From: Cytophagales bacterium
Lineage (GTDB): Bacteria > Bacteroidota > Bacteroidia > Cytophagales > Thermoflexibacteraceae
Length of the DNA: 37,436 nt
Direction of reading: 5' to 3'
NCBI GenBank assembly: GCA_013299115.1
Contig: JAAFKA010000041.1
Span: 1 to 37,436, forward strand
Part shown: in pieces, positions 23,691-31,510 of the stretch
How positions within the stretch are numbered: the first letter of the stretch is position 1
Layout: each line of letters opens with the position of its first letter
Notes under the pieces: generated by a model
What the model saw: only the letters and a program-made list of their open reading frames with translations
Database searches by the model: none
What the model was told of the DNA's origin: nothing
Position numbers and translations under genes: made by a program

Positions 23691-23747
23691 ACAAGTGGCA
23701 ACTTACATAATTTTTTCAAAACACTTAAAAAGTAAGTAGTATTTTTT

Positions 23748-23755
23748 TAAATTTG
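23748..23755 (+). promoter_or_regulatory. Possible -7 box for the rhodanese-thioredoxin gene
   Basis: TAAATTTG matches TAnnTTTG 58 bases before the ATG. No -33 box is evident at the normal spacing. Confidence 0.35.
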
Positions 23756-23813
23756 AAGGTAAAATAGTGTTTCTTTGTAAACTTATCAGTTACAGCTAAA
23801 TAAAATAAACACA

Positions 23814-24569
23814 ATGAAAAAAATATATTTTGCTTTATTGGTGGCTCAACTCTGCGGGGCGTGGGCTTGCCAATCGGGTGCTAACCAGGGCAATACAGCC
23901 GAAAAATTGGAATTATCACCTGCGGAGTTTGAGGAAAAAATTGCAACCTTACCTAACGAGCAGTTGGTAGATGTGCGGACAGCCCAAGAGGTGGCAGAGG
24001 GCAAAATCAAGGAGGCAATGCACATAGACTACAACGGGGCATCCTTCCAACAAACAGCTTTGCAACAATTAGACAAGGCAAAACCTGTTTTGGTTTATTG
24101 CTATTCAGGAGGGCGAAGTGGCGAAGCTGCCAACTTTTTGAGAGCCAATGGCTACCAAGTCTATGAATTGGAGGGAGGCATACAGAAATGGAAACAAGCC
24201 GACAAGCCTTTGGAAACTGCACCAATGACAACTACTGCCACTGCTGATGCTGCACTTGCCGAAGGTGTGATTAGTTTAGCGGAGTTTAACCGCAAAGTGG
24301 CGGGCAACAAACCTGTTTTGGTAGATTTTAGTGCGGTGTGGTGTGCCCCTTGCAAACGTATGAAACCCACGATAGACCAAATAGCCCAAGAAATGGCTGA
24401 CAAAGTAGAGGTAATTATGGTAGATGTGGACAAAAGTGAGGAGGTGGCTGCTGCCTACAAAATAGAGGCTATGCCTACCTTGCTGCTGTTCAAAAAATCA
24501 AAAGTAGTCTGGGAGAAAGTAGGCGAAACACAAGGCGAAGAAATTAAAGGGGCAATTAATGCTTTGTAA
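23814..24569 (+). CDS. Rhodanese-thioredoxin fusion, probable envelope lipoprotein
   Basis: A 251-residue protein. A short signal ends in GAWAC19, a relaxed lipobox, so the mature protein is probably lipid-anchored at the periplasmic side. Residues about 33-130 are a rhodanese domain with active-site loop CYSGGR (Cys96). Residues about 150-251 are a thioredoxin domain with WCAPC (Cys177/Cys180) and the cis-Pro segment AMPTLLLF. The linker is Thr/Ala-rich. The fusion suggests transfer of sulfane sulfur or repair of persulfides and disulfides in the envelope, with the thioredoxin domain reducing the rhodanese Cys; this is inference. It is not clearly co-transcribed with its neighbours. Confidence 0.88.
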   Translation: MKKIYFALLVAQLCGAWACQSGANQGNTAEKLELSPAEFEEKIATLPNEQLVDVRTAQEVAEGKIKEAMHIDYNGASFQQTALQQLDKAKPVLVYCYSGGRSGEAANFLRANGYQVYELEGGIQKWKQADKPLETAPMTTTATADAALAEGVISLAEFNRKVAGNKPVLVDFSAVWCAPCKRMKPTIDQIAQEMADKVEVIMVDVDKSEEVAAAYKIEAMPTLLLFKKSKVVWEKVGETQGEEIKGAINAL

Positions 24570-24634
24570 GTAGCTGTAAGGTTGTCCAACCTATTAAGTT
24601 GCTAACTAAAAATTCACTAATTCACCAAAAAATT

Positions 24635-24769
24635 ATGGAAATCTATCAAGTTGTAGGTTACTTAGACAAAGGTATATCAAAGTCTTGGCATTTTAGGGCA
24701 GAAAACTTTGAAGATGCAAAGAAAATCTACCGTTTCATCGAGGCTTTTCAACCACCAAAAGAAAATTAG
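24635..24769 (+). CDS. Small hypothetical protein, 44 residues
   Basis: ATG at 24635 opens a 44-codon frame ending in TAG. The peptide (MEIYQVVGYLDKGISKSWHF ... AKKIYRFIEAFQPPKEN) has balanced composition and a plausible beta-beta-alpha pattern rather than low-complexity sequence, which favours a real gene. It lies 65 bp after the rhodanese-thioredoxin gene and 103 bp before the PD-(D/E)XK gene. No family is recognised, and no ribosome site is evident. Confidence 0.45.
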   Translation: MEIYQVVGYLDKGISKSWHFRAENFEDAKKIYRFIEAFQPPKEN

Positions 24770-24788
24770 TAAATTTTGAATTAGTAAG

Positions 24789-24864
24789 TTAGTAAATTTT
24801 CAATAAAAAATTTGTAACTTTACAACTATCAGAGTTACTAATTTAGTAGCTGAAAATTTACTAA
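24789..24864. repeat. Inverted repeat upstream of the PD-(D/E)XK gene
   Basis: Perfect 14-base arms TTAGTAAATTTTCA (24789-24802) and TGAAAATTTACTAA (24851-24864) flank a 48-base spacer holding a near -7 box (TAACTTTA, 24815-24822). Related TTAGTAA words recur nearby. Confidence 0.5.
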
Positions 24865-24872
24865 TTACAGAT

Positions 24873-25496
24873 ATGGCTTTCAGTGATTTTAAAACTATTT
24901 TTGATGTAGAGGCAAGCTACAAAACAAAATTGGAAAAAGACAAAATATTTGTGAAAATACCACCTCTGCCACTGCCCGATTGGTTTATGAAGGATTTAGA
25001 TTATTCTTTAAAAACTAAAAAACCAAATCCCAGCGAAATTGCTATTTGCGAAAACTTAATTTCGCCTATCATACGTTATGTAGCGCAACGACATGAGCAT
25101 ATCAATTTTTGGAGTAGAGAATTTGATTTAGAAGCCGACTCAAAACTTTGTGGTACACCAGATTATTTATTCTCTTATACTGAAAATCAACGTACAGTAT
25201 CTAAAACCATGCCTTTGATTTGCGTTTCAGAAGCAAAAGTAGATAACTTTGCCCAGGCATGGGGGCAAACCTTAGCTGAAATGGTGGCTTGCCAAATTCT
25301 TCACCCCACAATGGTCATCTATGGTTTTGCAAGCAATGGTGAAATGTGGCAATTTGCAAAATTAGTAGATAATGTATTTTTGCAAGATGCTAATAGCTAT
25401 AACATCACAACCCAAACAGAACAAATTGCAGGCTTATTAAACTATGTTCTTACGGAGGCAGTGGGCGAAGCAGAAAAATATTTAGGCAAAAGATAA
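24873..25496 (+). CDS. PD-(D/E)XK nuclease-like protein of unknown role
   Basis: A 207-residue protein. The nuclease-fold signature is visible: LCGTPDYLFSY supplies Asp (about residue 96), PLICVSEAKVDNFAQAWGQTLAEM supplies Glu-x-Lys and the following Gln helix (about 114-137). This D...ExK...Q order is typical of host-encoded restriction-like folds and of DUF-type proteins repeated in Bacteroidota and Cyanobacteria genomes. The first 90 residues are helical and form no domain I recognise. No methylase or ATPase partner lies beside it, so a role in restriction is not supported. It converges with pyrE. Confidence 0.7.
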   Translation: MAFSDFKTIFDVEASYKTKLEKDKIFVKIPPLPLPDWFMKDLDYSLKTKKPNPSEIAICENLISPIIRYVAQRHEHINFWSREFDLEADSKLCGTPDYLFSYTENQRTVSKTMPLICVSEAKVDNFAQAWGQTLAEMVACQILHPTMVIYGFASNGEMWQFAKLVDNVFLQDANSYNITTQTEQIAGLLNYVLTEAVGEAEKYLGKR

Positions 25497-25507
25497 CAGC
25501 ATTGCAA

Positions 25508-26143
25508 TTATTTTTTCCACGTATCAGGACTTTTTCGCCACTCTTGCAATGATGCCATTTCGTCTTCTGCTACATAATCTTTGGCTACTGCCTCTACCAA
25601 CAAATTTTGGTAGTTGCAAAGAGAAACTAATTGAATACCAGCTTGTTGCATAGCTGTTTGTGCCACTTCAAAACCGTAATTGAAAATGGAAACCATACCA
25701 ATCACCTCCATTCCTGCTGCCTGCACTGCTTGGGCTGCTTTGATGCTACTTCCCCCCGTCGAAATCAAATCTTCTATGACCAAAACTTTTTTTCCTTGCT
25801 CCACTTTGCCCTCTATCAAATTTGCCATGCCATGCTCTTTCGGTTTGGGGCGAATGTAAATAAAAGGTAATTGCAAGGCATCTGCTAACAACATTCCATG
25901 TGGCACACCTGCGGTGGCTACACCTGCTATGATTTCCGTTTGCGGATATTGCATTTGCACCACCTGCACAAACTGTTCTTTGATAAAAGTTCGAATAGGG
26001 GGATAAGACAAAACCAATCTGTTGTCGCAATAAATGGGTGAAAACCAGCCCGATGCCCACGTAAAAGGCTTGTTGGGGCTTAGTTTTACAGCTCCAATAT
26101 CGAGGAGCATGGCTGCAAGTTGTTGTGCTACGGCGTTAGTCAT
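25508..26143 (-). CDS. pyrE: Orotate phosphoribosyltransferase
   Basis: 211 residues from ATG at 26143; the frame extends 26 codons upstream to a TTG, but family alignment favours MTNAVAQQLAAMLLDIGAVKL as the N-terminus. It makes orotidine 5'-phosphate from orotate and PRPP in UMP synthesis, as a cytosolic dimer. The PRPP loop is KVLVIEDLISTGGSS (about 119-133). The catalytic loop region is YIRPKPKEHGMANLIEG, and GVATAGVPHGMLLADAL holds the substrate site. The length matches the family. It stands alone, divergent from topA, with no other pyrimidine genes nearby. A possible -7 box (CAAAAATA on the plus strand) lies at 26169-26176. Confidence 0.95.
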   Translation of the reverse strand: MTNAVAQQLAAMLLDIGAVKLSPNKPFTWASGWFSPIYCDNRLVLSYPPIRTFIKEQFVQVVQMQYPQTEIIAGVATAGVPHGMLLADALQLPFIYIRPKPKEHGMANLIEGKVEQGKKVLVIEDLISTGGSSIKAAQAVQAAGMEVIGMVSIFNYGFEVAQTAMQQAGIQLVSLCNYQNLLVEAVAKDYVAEDEMASLQEWRKSPDTWKK

Positions 26144-26237
26144 AAAGTTGTTGGCGATAAAACTTGTGCAAAAATAGAGTTTTTTGTGAAAACATAAAAC
26201 CATTGTGTATTTTAACTGCAAAGTACGCTAAGAAAAA

Positions 26238-26282
26238 ACGCAAAGCACGCAAAGTTTATCCTTTTCTTTGCGTACTTTGCGT
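26238..26282. repeat. Inverted repeat between pyrE and topA
   Basis: The arms ACGCAAAGCACGCAAAG (26238-26254) and CTTTGCGTACTTTGCGT (26266-26282) pair at 16 of 17 positions around an 11-base loop. Further partial copies (GCAAAGTACGCTAAG at 26219-26233) extend the left side, so each arm is itself a short tandem repeat. Confidence 0.75.
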
Positions 26283-26414
26283 AAATTTTAGCCTACTTCG
26301 CGGTTAAAATAATTTTGCAACTTTAATTTTAATGTAGAAAACCACAAAAATACCTTGCTTATTTTTTGTTCTTGCAAAAAAAACTAATATTTGCAAAATT
26401 TTAGCCAGCTAACC

Positions 26415-28919
26415 ATGCCAAAGCATTTAGTGATTGTCGAGTCGCCTGCCAAAGCAAAAACCATTGAGGGGTATTTAGGAGCAGATTATGTAGTCAAGTC
26501 GAGTTTCGGTCATGTACGAGATTTGCAAAAAGGAAACAACGCCATCGATGTGCAGAATGGTTTTAAACCTTTTTATGAAGTTTCGGAAGACAAAAAGCAC
26601 GTCATAGCCGAGTTGAGTCGGTTGGTTAAGCAGACACAGACTGTTTGGCTGGCAACCGACGATGACCGTGAGGGCGAGGCTATTTCTTGGCACTTAAAAG
26701 AGGTGTTGGGTTTGCAAGATGCCACACTCAAACGAATTGTGTTTAGAGAAATTACCAAAACAGCTATTACCAAAGCTATTCAAAATCCGCGCGGCATTAA
26801 CTATGATTTGGTAAATGCCCAACAAGCACGCAGGGTGTTGGATAGGTTGGTAGGTTTTGAGATTTCGCCTTTGTTGTGGAAAAAAATCAAGGCGGGGTTG
26901 TCGGCGGGCAGGGTGCAGTCTGTAGCAGTGCGTATGATAGTGGAAAGAGAAAGAGAAATAGACAAATTTGTGCCTATTTCCAGCTTTAAAATAGATGCCT
27001 TGTTTGATTTGGAAAAAGGCAAACAACTCAAAGCCGAATTGCCCAAAAAAGTTGAATCGGAGCAAAACGCAACTGCCTTTTTGCAGAAGTGCATGGGGGC
27101 AACGTACAAAATAAAGAATTTAGAGAAAAAACCCGCCAAACGCAGCCCTTCGGCTCCGTTTACCACTTCTACTTTGCAACAGCAAGCAAGTATTAAGTTA
27201 GGTTTTTCGGTTTCGCAAACCATGCTGCTTGCCCAAAAACTCTATGAGGCAGGACATATTTCGTATATGCGTACCGACTCCGAAAATTTATCAGAAGATG
27301 CTATTCGGTCGGCAGCAGAAACCATAGAAAAGAATTATGGTAGCAAATTTGTGCAAACTCGCCGTTTCAAAACCAAGTCCGACTCGGCACAAGAGGCACA
27401 CGAAGCCATAAGACCTACCAATTTTGGCGTGCAGGTGGCAGGAAACGAAAGAAACGAACAACGCCTTTACGATTTGATATGGAAAAGAGCAATAGCCTCG
27501 CAAATGGCTGATGCTCAACTCGAAAAAACCATTGCAACCATTACCATCTCCACCACTCCCGAAGAATTGGTTGCGACTGGCGAAGTCATTTTGTTCGAAG
27601 GATTTTTGAAAGTTTATTTGGAGTCGACAGAGGAGGAGGAAGATGGCGAACAAAAAGGTATGTTGCCACCGCTAACCATAGGGCAAATTTTGGATTTGAA
27701 CTACCTGAAAGCTACTGAACAGTTTTCTAAGCCCAATGCTCGTTACACCGAAGCAAGTTTGGTAAAAAGATTGGAGGAGTTGGGCATTGGCAGACCTTCT
27801 ACTTATGCACCCACAATTTCGACCATTCAGCAGCGGGGCTACATAGTGAAAGAGGACAGAGAGGGCAAGGAAAGGAAATTTCAAGAATTGGTGTTGAAAA
27901 AAGACAAAATTACGGTCAATACCTTGACCGAAGTGTATGGCAGAGAAAAATCTAAGTTGTTCCCTACCGATTTGGCAAGGGTGGTAAATGACTTTTTGGT
28001 AAAAAACTTTGCCAATATTGTCGACTTTTCGTTTACGGCACAAGTAGAATCGCAGTTTGACAAGATAGCCGAAGGCAAGGAGCAGTGGGACAAAATGATT
28101 GCAGCTTTCTACAAAGATTTTCACCAAACGGTGGAAGCCACCCAAGAAACAGCAGACCGAAGTGAGGCAAGTGGCACACGCAAATTGGGAGTTCACCCCG
28201 AAACAGGCAAAGAAATCATAGCACGCATAGGCAGGTATGGGGCTTTGGTGCAGATAGGCAATGCAGAAGACGAGGTAAAACAGTTTGCCAGCCTAAGAGC
28301 AGGGCAAAACATAGAAACCATTACGCTGGCACAAGCCTTAGATTTGTTCAGGTTGCCGAGAGAAGTGGGAGAGTTTGAGGGCAAAAAGATGACCGCAGCC
28401 ATTGGCAAGTTTGGTCCCTATATTCGCCACAACGACGCTTTTGTGTCTATTCCCAAAGAAATAGACCCCTTAGTGATTACGGCAGCACAAGCAATAGCCT
28501 TGATAGAAGGCAAACGCCAAGCCGATGCTACCAAAATAGTGAAAGCCTTTGAGCAAAATCCTGAACTCAAAATTTTAAATGGTCGTTGGGGTCCTTACAT
28601 TGCTTACGGCAAATTGAATGTGAAAATACCCAAAAACAAGGAAGTTGCCGACCTTACGTATCAGGAGTGTATGGAATTGGTGGAGGCTGCACCCGATAGC
28701 AAAAAAGCCGTAGCTGCCAAAAAAACAAAGGCTGAAACAGAAACGAAGGCAAAAGTAACGGCTACTAAAACGACTTCCAAAACTGTAAAAGCTACCACCA
28801 CCAAAAAAGTGGCAGCAACAGAGGAAACCAGCACAACCAAACAGTCTAAAACTCCAAAAGTTGGCGGTGCGGTAAAAAAAGTGGTGGGAACTGCAAAGAC
28901 TAAAAAGTTGAAGGAGTAG
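26415..28919 (+). CDS. topA: DNA topoisomerase I (type IA)
   Basis: 834 residues from ATG at 26415, where MPKHLVIVESPAKAKTIEGY begins the TOPRIM domain; an in-frame TTG at 26391 would only add eight residues. It relaxes negative supercoils by single-strand passage. Glu9 and the TDDDREGE motif (81-88; Asp82, Asp84, Glu86) bind magnesium, and Tyr284 (GHISYMRTDSENLS) is the nucleophile, matching E. coli Tyr319. The C-terminal part carries TOPRIM-type C repeats without Cys4 zinc fingers (GKFGPYIRHND, GRWGPYIAYG) and a Lys/Thr/Ala-rich basic tail of about 75 residues, as in other Bacteroidota. A terminator follows at 28941. Confidence 0.97.
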   Translation: MPKHLVIVESPAKAKTIEGYLGADYVVKSSFGHVRDLQKGNNAIDVQNGFKPFYEVSEDKKHVIAELSRLVKQTQTVWLATDDDREGEAISWHLKEVLGLQDATLKRIVFREITKTAITKAIQNPRGINYDLVNAQQARRVLDRLVGFEISPLLWKKIKAGLSAGRVQSVAVRMIVEREREIDKFVPISSFKIDALFDLEKGKQLKAELPKKVESEQNATAFLQKCMGATYKIKNLEKKPAKRSPSAPFTTSTLQQQASIKLGFSVSQTMLLAQKLYEAGHISYMRTDSENLSEDAIRSAAETIEKNYGSKFVQTRRFKTKSDSAQEAHEAIRPTNFGVQVAGNERNEQRLYDLIWKRAIASQMADAQLEKTIATITISTTPEELVATGEVILFEGFLKVYLESTEEEEDGEQKGMLPPLTIGQILDLNYLKATEQFSKPNARYTEASLVKRLEELGIGRPSTYAPTISTIQQRGYIVKEDREGKERKFQELVLKKDKITVNTLTEVYGREKSKLFPTDLARVVNDFLVKNFANIVDFSFTAQVESQFDKIAEGKEQWDKMIAAFYKDFHQTVEATQETADRSEASGTRKLGVHPETGKEIIARIGRYGALVQIGNAEDEVKQFASLRAGQNIETITLAQALDLFRLPREVGEFEGKKMTAAIGKFGPYIRHNDAFVSIPKEIDPLVITAAQAIALIEGKRQADATKIVKAFEQNPELKILNGRWGPYIAYGKLNVKIPKNKEVADLTYQECMELVEAAPDSKKAVAAKKTKAETETKAKVTATKTTSKTVKATTTKKVAATEETSTTKQSKTPKVGGAVKKVVGTAKTKKLKE

Positions 28920-28940
28920 GGCGAATTGTTTGTTATTGTG

Positions 28941-28967
28941 TAGGGTAGGTGCTTTGCATCTACCCTA
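28941..28967. terminator. Terminator of topA, shared with the convergent gene
   Basis: Arms TAGGGTAGGTGC and GCATCTACCCTA form a 12-bp stem with one G-T pair and a TTT loop, followed by TTTTT. It overlaps the stop codon of the minus-strand gene at 28960. Confidence 0.85.
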
Positions 28968-29547
28968 TTTTTCTATCAACAGACTTGCCTTTTTTCTTTT
29001 TATATACCCGAACATACCAAAATCCCAGACGCATTAAAAGTCGAACAGTTGTTTGCAACAAAAACTTGCGGATAGAAAATGCACCTGTGAGAGTTAAAAT
29101 ATTGAAAAACAACTTGATAAGGTCTTTGGACAAAATGCCTTTGTCCCACAAAAGATAGAAATCATGTACAAAATCTGGTGTAATGCCTTGCCAAATCCAA
29201 GTGTAGAGGTCTATGAAAACATTGGAATTGAGCAGAACTAAAAAAGGAATAACCAACAAATTGCCCCAAAAAGAACTACTTTGATTGACTCCATCTAAAA
29301 AATCATAAATTTTTTTGATATGCTGTTGGTAGCAGGCTTGATAATAAACTACAAAATTTTCATCACTTTGCGCTATGCTTTGTGCATTGGGAATGAAATT
29401 TTGGAAGTCGGCATCAAGGTAAACCACAGTTCGAAACGAAAAACTTTTGCCCGTTGGTGGATACACAAAAGGAGATATGATTTCGTAAAAGCCTGTTTTG
29501 CGAATCCCCCAAAAAAATTTGTACAATTTGATAATGAGTTCGAACAT
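28960..29547 (-). CDS. Hypothetical membrane protein, second gene of a two-gene operon
   Basis: A 195-residue protein I do not recognise. It starts with an aromatic-rich helix (MFELIIKLYKFFWGIRKTGF), has a soluble segment (about 30-90), then a hydrophobic run SSFWGNLLVIPFLVLLNSNVFIDLYTWIW (about 91-120) and another near LIKLFFNILTLTGAF (about 144-158), and a basic C-terminus (VYKKKKGKSVDRK). Two membrane segments with Lys-rich ends on the cytosolic side are likely. It begins 15 bp after the stop of the 284-residue gene, so the two are probably co-transcribed and may act together. No motif gives an enzymatic role. Confidence 0.65.
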   Translation of the reverse strand: MFELIIKLYKFFWGIRKTGFYEIISPFVYPPTGKSFSFRTVVYLDADFQNFIPNAQSIAQSDENFVVYYQACYQQHIKKIYDFLDGVNQSSSFWGNLLVIPFLVLLNSNVFIDLYTWIWQGITPDFVHDFYLLWDKGILSKDLIKLFFNILTLTGAFSIRKFLLQTTVRLLMRLGFWYVRVYKKKKGKSVDRKIG

Positions 29548-29562
29548 AGCAATGCAACCTAA

Positions 29563-30417
29563 TTATTTTCTGAATAACTTACTGAAAAAACCACCTGTTC
29601 CACCTGTGGCTGCTGCATTTTTCTTGCCAAATACGCCACCAGCTAAGTTGCCCAACAAACTACCAATGGTTTGGAATAAATATTGCCACAATCTCATGGA
29701 TGTGTTCATGGCTGTATCATGAATTTTCATTATCACTTCTTGTTCAGCTACAGGCATTTCCAAAAATTTGGTTGTAACATAAGTTGTAATATCTCCCTCT
29801 ATCTGTACCACAGTTTGGAGTAGGATATATTGCGTACCAATTTCGTAGGCTTTGCGAACAATAGCCATTTGGTCAGGAGATAACTCGTAGTCTTTTAGTC
29901 TCTTAAATTGGTCTGGCGTATAGTCATTGTCCCAAATAGCATTGGGGAAGTCGTCAGTGTTGGGCTGCCCCGCCTCTGCAAGTTCTCTTTTATTTTCTTC
30001 TGCTTCTGCTCTTAACTCCCTAAACACATCGACTATCATATTGCTTTGCTCAAAAATACGCCCTGTCAAAAGTTGCCTACTTTTGGTTCTTTCTCTTTCT
30101 TCTGATTTTTCGGGCATCCCTTCCATTTTTAGCTGAAAGACATCCCAAAGGTTGTGTGCCTTGAGTGCTAACTCTTGATAAGCCTCTTTTCCTCCCGTAA
30201 ATTTTTGGAAGTTGGGAACTTCTTGGTGATTAAGAGGTTCAGGCATGTTGTTAAACATAGCCTCGTATTTTCCTATTCGTAGCCGATATTCCTCAGCTAA
30301 TTCGAAGAGCAAACGTCTGAAATTATTTTGCTTTGTACCACTCAAATTTTCGGTTACAATGGTGTTAATTTCGAGCCTTAAAAGGTCATTGGCTAATTTT
30401 TTTAAGGGTAAACCCAT
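29563..30417 (-). CDS. Hypothetical helical protein, first gene of a two-gene operon
   Basis: A 284-residue protein with no family I can name. It is almost entirely helical and charged in residues 1-210 (LAEEYRLRIGKYEAMF, FRELRAEAEENKRELAEA). Then comes an amphipathic to hydrophobic stretch, MRLWQYLFQTIGSLLGNLAGGVFG (about 241-264), and a Gly-rich end closing with GGFFSKLFRK. This end looks like a membrane-associating tail. The neighbouring membrane protein (28960-29547) may be its anchor. The gene starts at ATG 30417 and diverges from the DUF481 gene. Confidence 0.65.
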   Translation of the reverse strand: MGLPLKKLANDLLRLEINTIVTENLSGTKQNNFRRLLFELAEEYRLRIGKYEAMFNNMPEPLNHQEVPNFQKFTGGKEAYQELALKAHNLWDVFQLKMEGMPEKSEERERTKSRQLLTGRIFEQSNMIVDVFRELRAEAEENKRELAEAGQPNTDDFPNAIWDNDYTPDQFKRLKDYELSPDQMAIVRKAYEIGTQYILLQTVVQIEGDITTYVTTKFLEMPVAEQEVIMKIHDTAMNTSMRLWQYLFQTIGSLLGNLAGGVFGKKNAAATGGTGGFFSKLFRK

Positions 30418-30535
30418 TTCTTAGTTGTCAGTTAGCAGTAAATAGTCAATTATTTTTTAGTTGCTTGCAAAAGCATACTAGCTTTGCAAAGATAAACGAA
30501 AAAATCAAATGCTTGCACAAAAGCAGAAAATTTCT

Positions 30536-30543
30536 TACTTTTG
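30536..30543 (+). promoter_or_regulatory. -7 box for the DUF481 gene
   Basis: TACTTTTG matches TAnnTTTG, 21 bases before the ATG. At the -33 position a CTTG (30512-30515), 20 bases upstream, is a 3-of-4 match. Confidence 0.45.
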
Positions 30544-30564
30544 TTCTCCTAAACCTCCTCAACA

Positions 30565-31437
30565 ATGCAAATGAAAACAGGACTTACTTTTTTCCTCTCT
30601 TTGGTTTTTTTCCAAGTTTGGGGGCAGCAAGGGCAACAGGATTCGTTGCTACTCAAAAAAATTGATTCTTTGGCTACGTTGAAAGCCCAAAAAATAGTAC
30701 AGTTTAAGTTGGATTCTATTCACAAACAAAATAGCAAACCACCCAAAAAAACTCCTGTCGTTACGTTTCAGTGGGTAGGTAGCAGTCAAGTGAATACAGG
30801 CAACGTGCAGCGGACTCTGTTTAGCACCACAGGCAGATTTCAGGTAAGGGGCAAAAGCAGATTTTACAAGTTATACACCGATGCCAACTATATTTATGGC
30901 GAAAAAAGCAACGTCATTTCCGAAAATGATTTGGTTTGGAATGTCAATCATTCGTTTTGGTATGAAAAAAGATTTTATGGCATAGCCTTCGGCACGTATG
31001 AATACAGCAACTTGCGGGGGATTCGCAACCGTTATTTGGCGGGTGTGGGTGTGGGTTGCCAATTAATCAACATTCCTGCCGACAAAGCCAAAAACCGTTG
31101 GTTTGTGCCTTATGTTTCCATTACTAACTCCTTGCTCTACGAGTCTACCGACTTTTTAGTGATTAGGGACATAGAAGTTTTGCGTAATTCGACCCGTTTT
31201 TTGGCTAATTTTTCCCTATTCAAAGGCAAGTTGATTTTAAACAATACCGTCTTTTTGCAACCTTCTCTCAACGACCCCAATTTCAGGGCAAGTTGGAACA
31301 ATGTCTTGCGACTTCCCCTCAGTAGCTGGTTTAGTTTGCAATCTACCTTAGACTATTCTTACGAAAGTTTGGTATTGGCAGGCAGACAAAATTCAGATGT
31401 TAGGCTGTTGTTTGGGTTTACTTTTGGGAATATGTAA
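30565..31437 (+). CDS. DUF481-family outer-membrane beta-barrel protein
   Basis: A 290-residue protein with a signal peptide (KTGLTFFLSLVFFQVWG, cleavage near residue 19-21). A helical linker (LLKKIDSLATLKAQKIVQFKLDS) follows, then alternating beta strands: GSSQVNTGNVQRTLFSTTGRF, FYKLYTDANYIYGEKSN, RFYGIAFGTYEYSNL, ending in a strand with terminal hydrophobic residues (VRLLFGFTFGNM), as expected for a barrel inserted by BamA. DUF481 proteins are thought to be outer-membrane barrels induced by stress or salt; the function is unknown. ATG at 30571 is an alternative start. A strong hairpin follows. Confidence 0.8.
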   Translation: MQMKTGLTFFLSLVFFQVWGQQGQQDSLLLKKIDSLATLKAQKIVQFKLDSIHKQNSKPPKKTPVVTFQWVGSSQVNTGNVQRTLFSTTGRFQVRGKSRFYKLYTDANYIYGEKSNVISENDLVWNVNHSFWYEKRFYGIAFGTYEYSNLRGIRNRYLAGVGVGCQLINIPADKAKNRWFVPYVSITNSLLYESTDFLVIRDIEVLRNSTRFLANFSLFKGKLILNNTVFLQPSLNDPNFRASWNNVLRLPLSSWFSLQSTLDYSYESLVLAGRQNSDVRLLFGFTFGNM

Positions 31438-31448
31438 CTCATGTAATT

Positions 31449-31500
31449 ATTTAGATACGATTGTCAAGGTGCAAAAGCACCATTGCCAACGTATCTAAAT
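31449..31500. terminator. Hairpin terminator containing the TTGGCA/GGTGC palindrome core
   Basis: Outer arms ATTTAGATACG and CGTATCTAAAT pair perfectly, and the inner core GGTGC-AAAA-GCACC-a-TTGCCAA is nearly the same as the element at 3197-3236. It separates the convergent DUF481 and receptor genes. Confidence 0.8.
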
Positions 31501-31510
31501 TACTAACTTT

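Noticed and set aside
23437-23739. Plus-strand frame with repeated HTLKRMLHF peptide
   Set aside because: The repeats are only the 27-bp (nine-codon) palindromic elements read in frame, and the 5' half is antisense to the ArsR gene.
26144-26221. TTG start at 26221 for pyrE
   Set aside because: The 26 added residues do not fit the family N-terminus, and the frame extension overlaps the likely promoter region.
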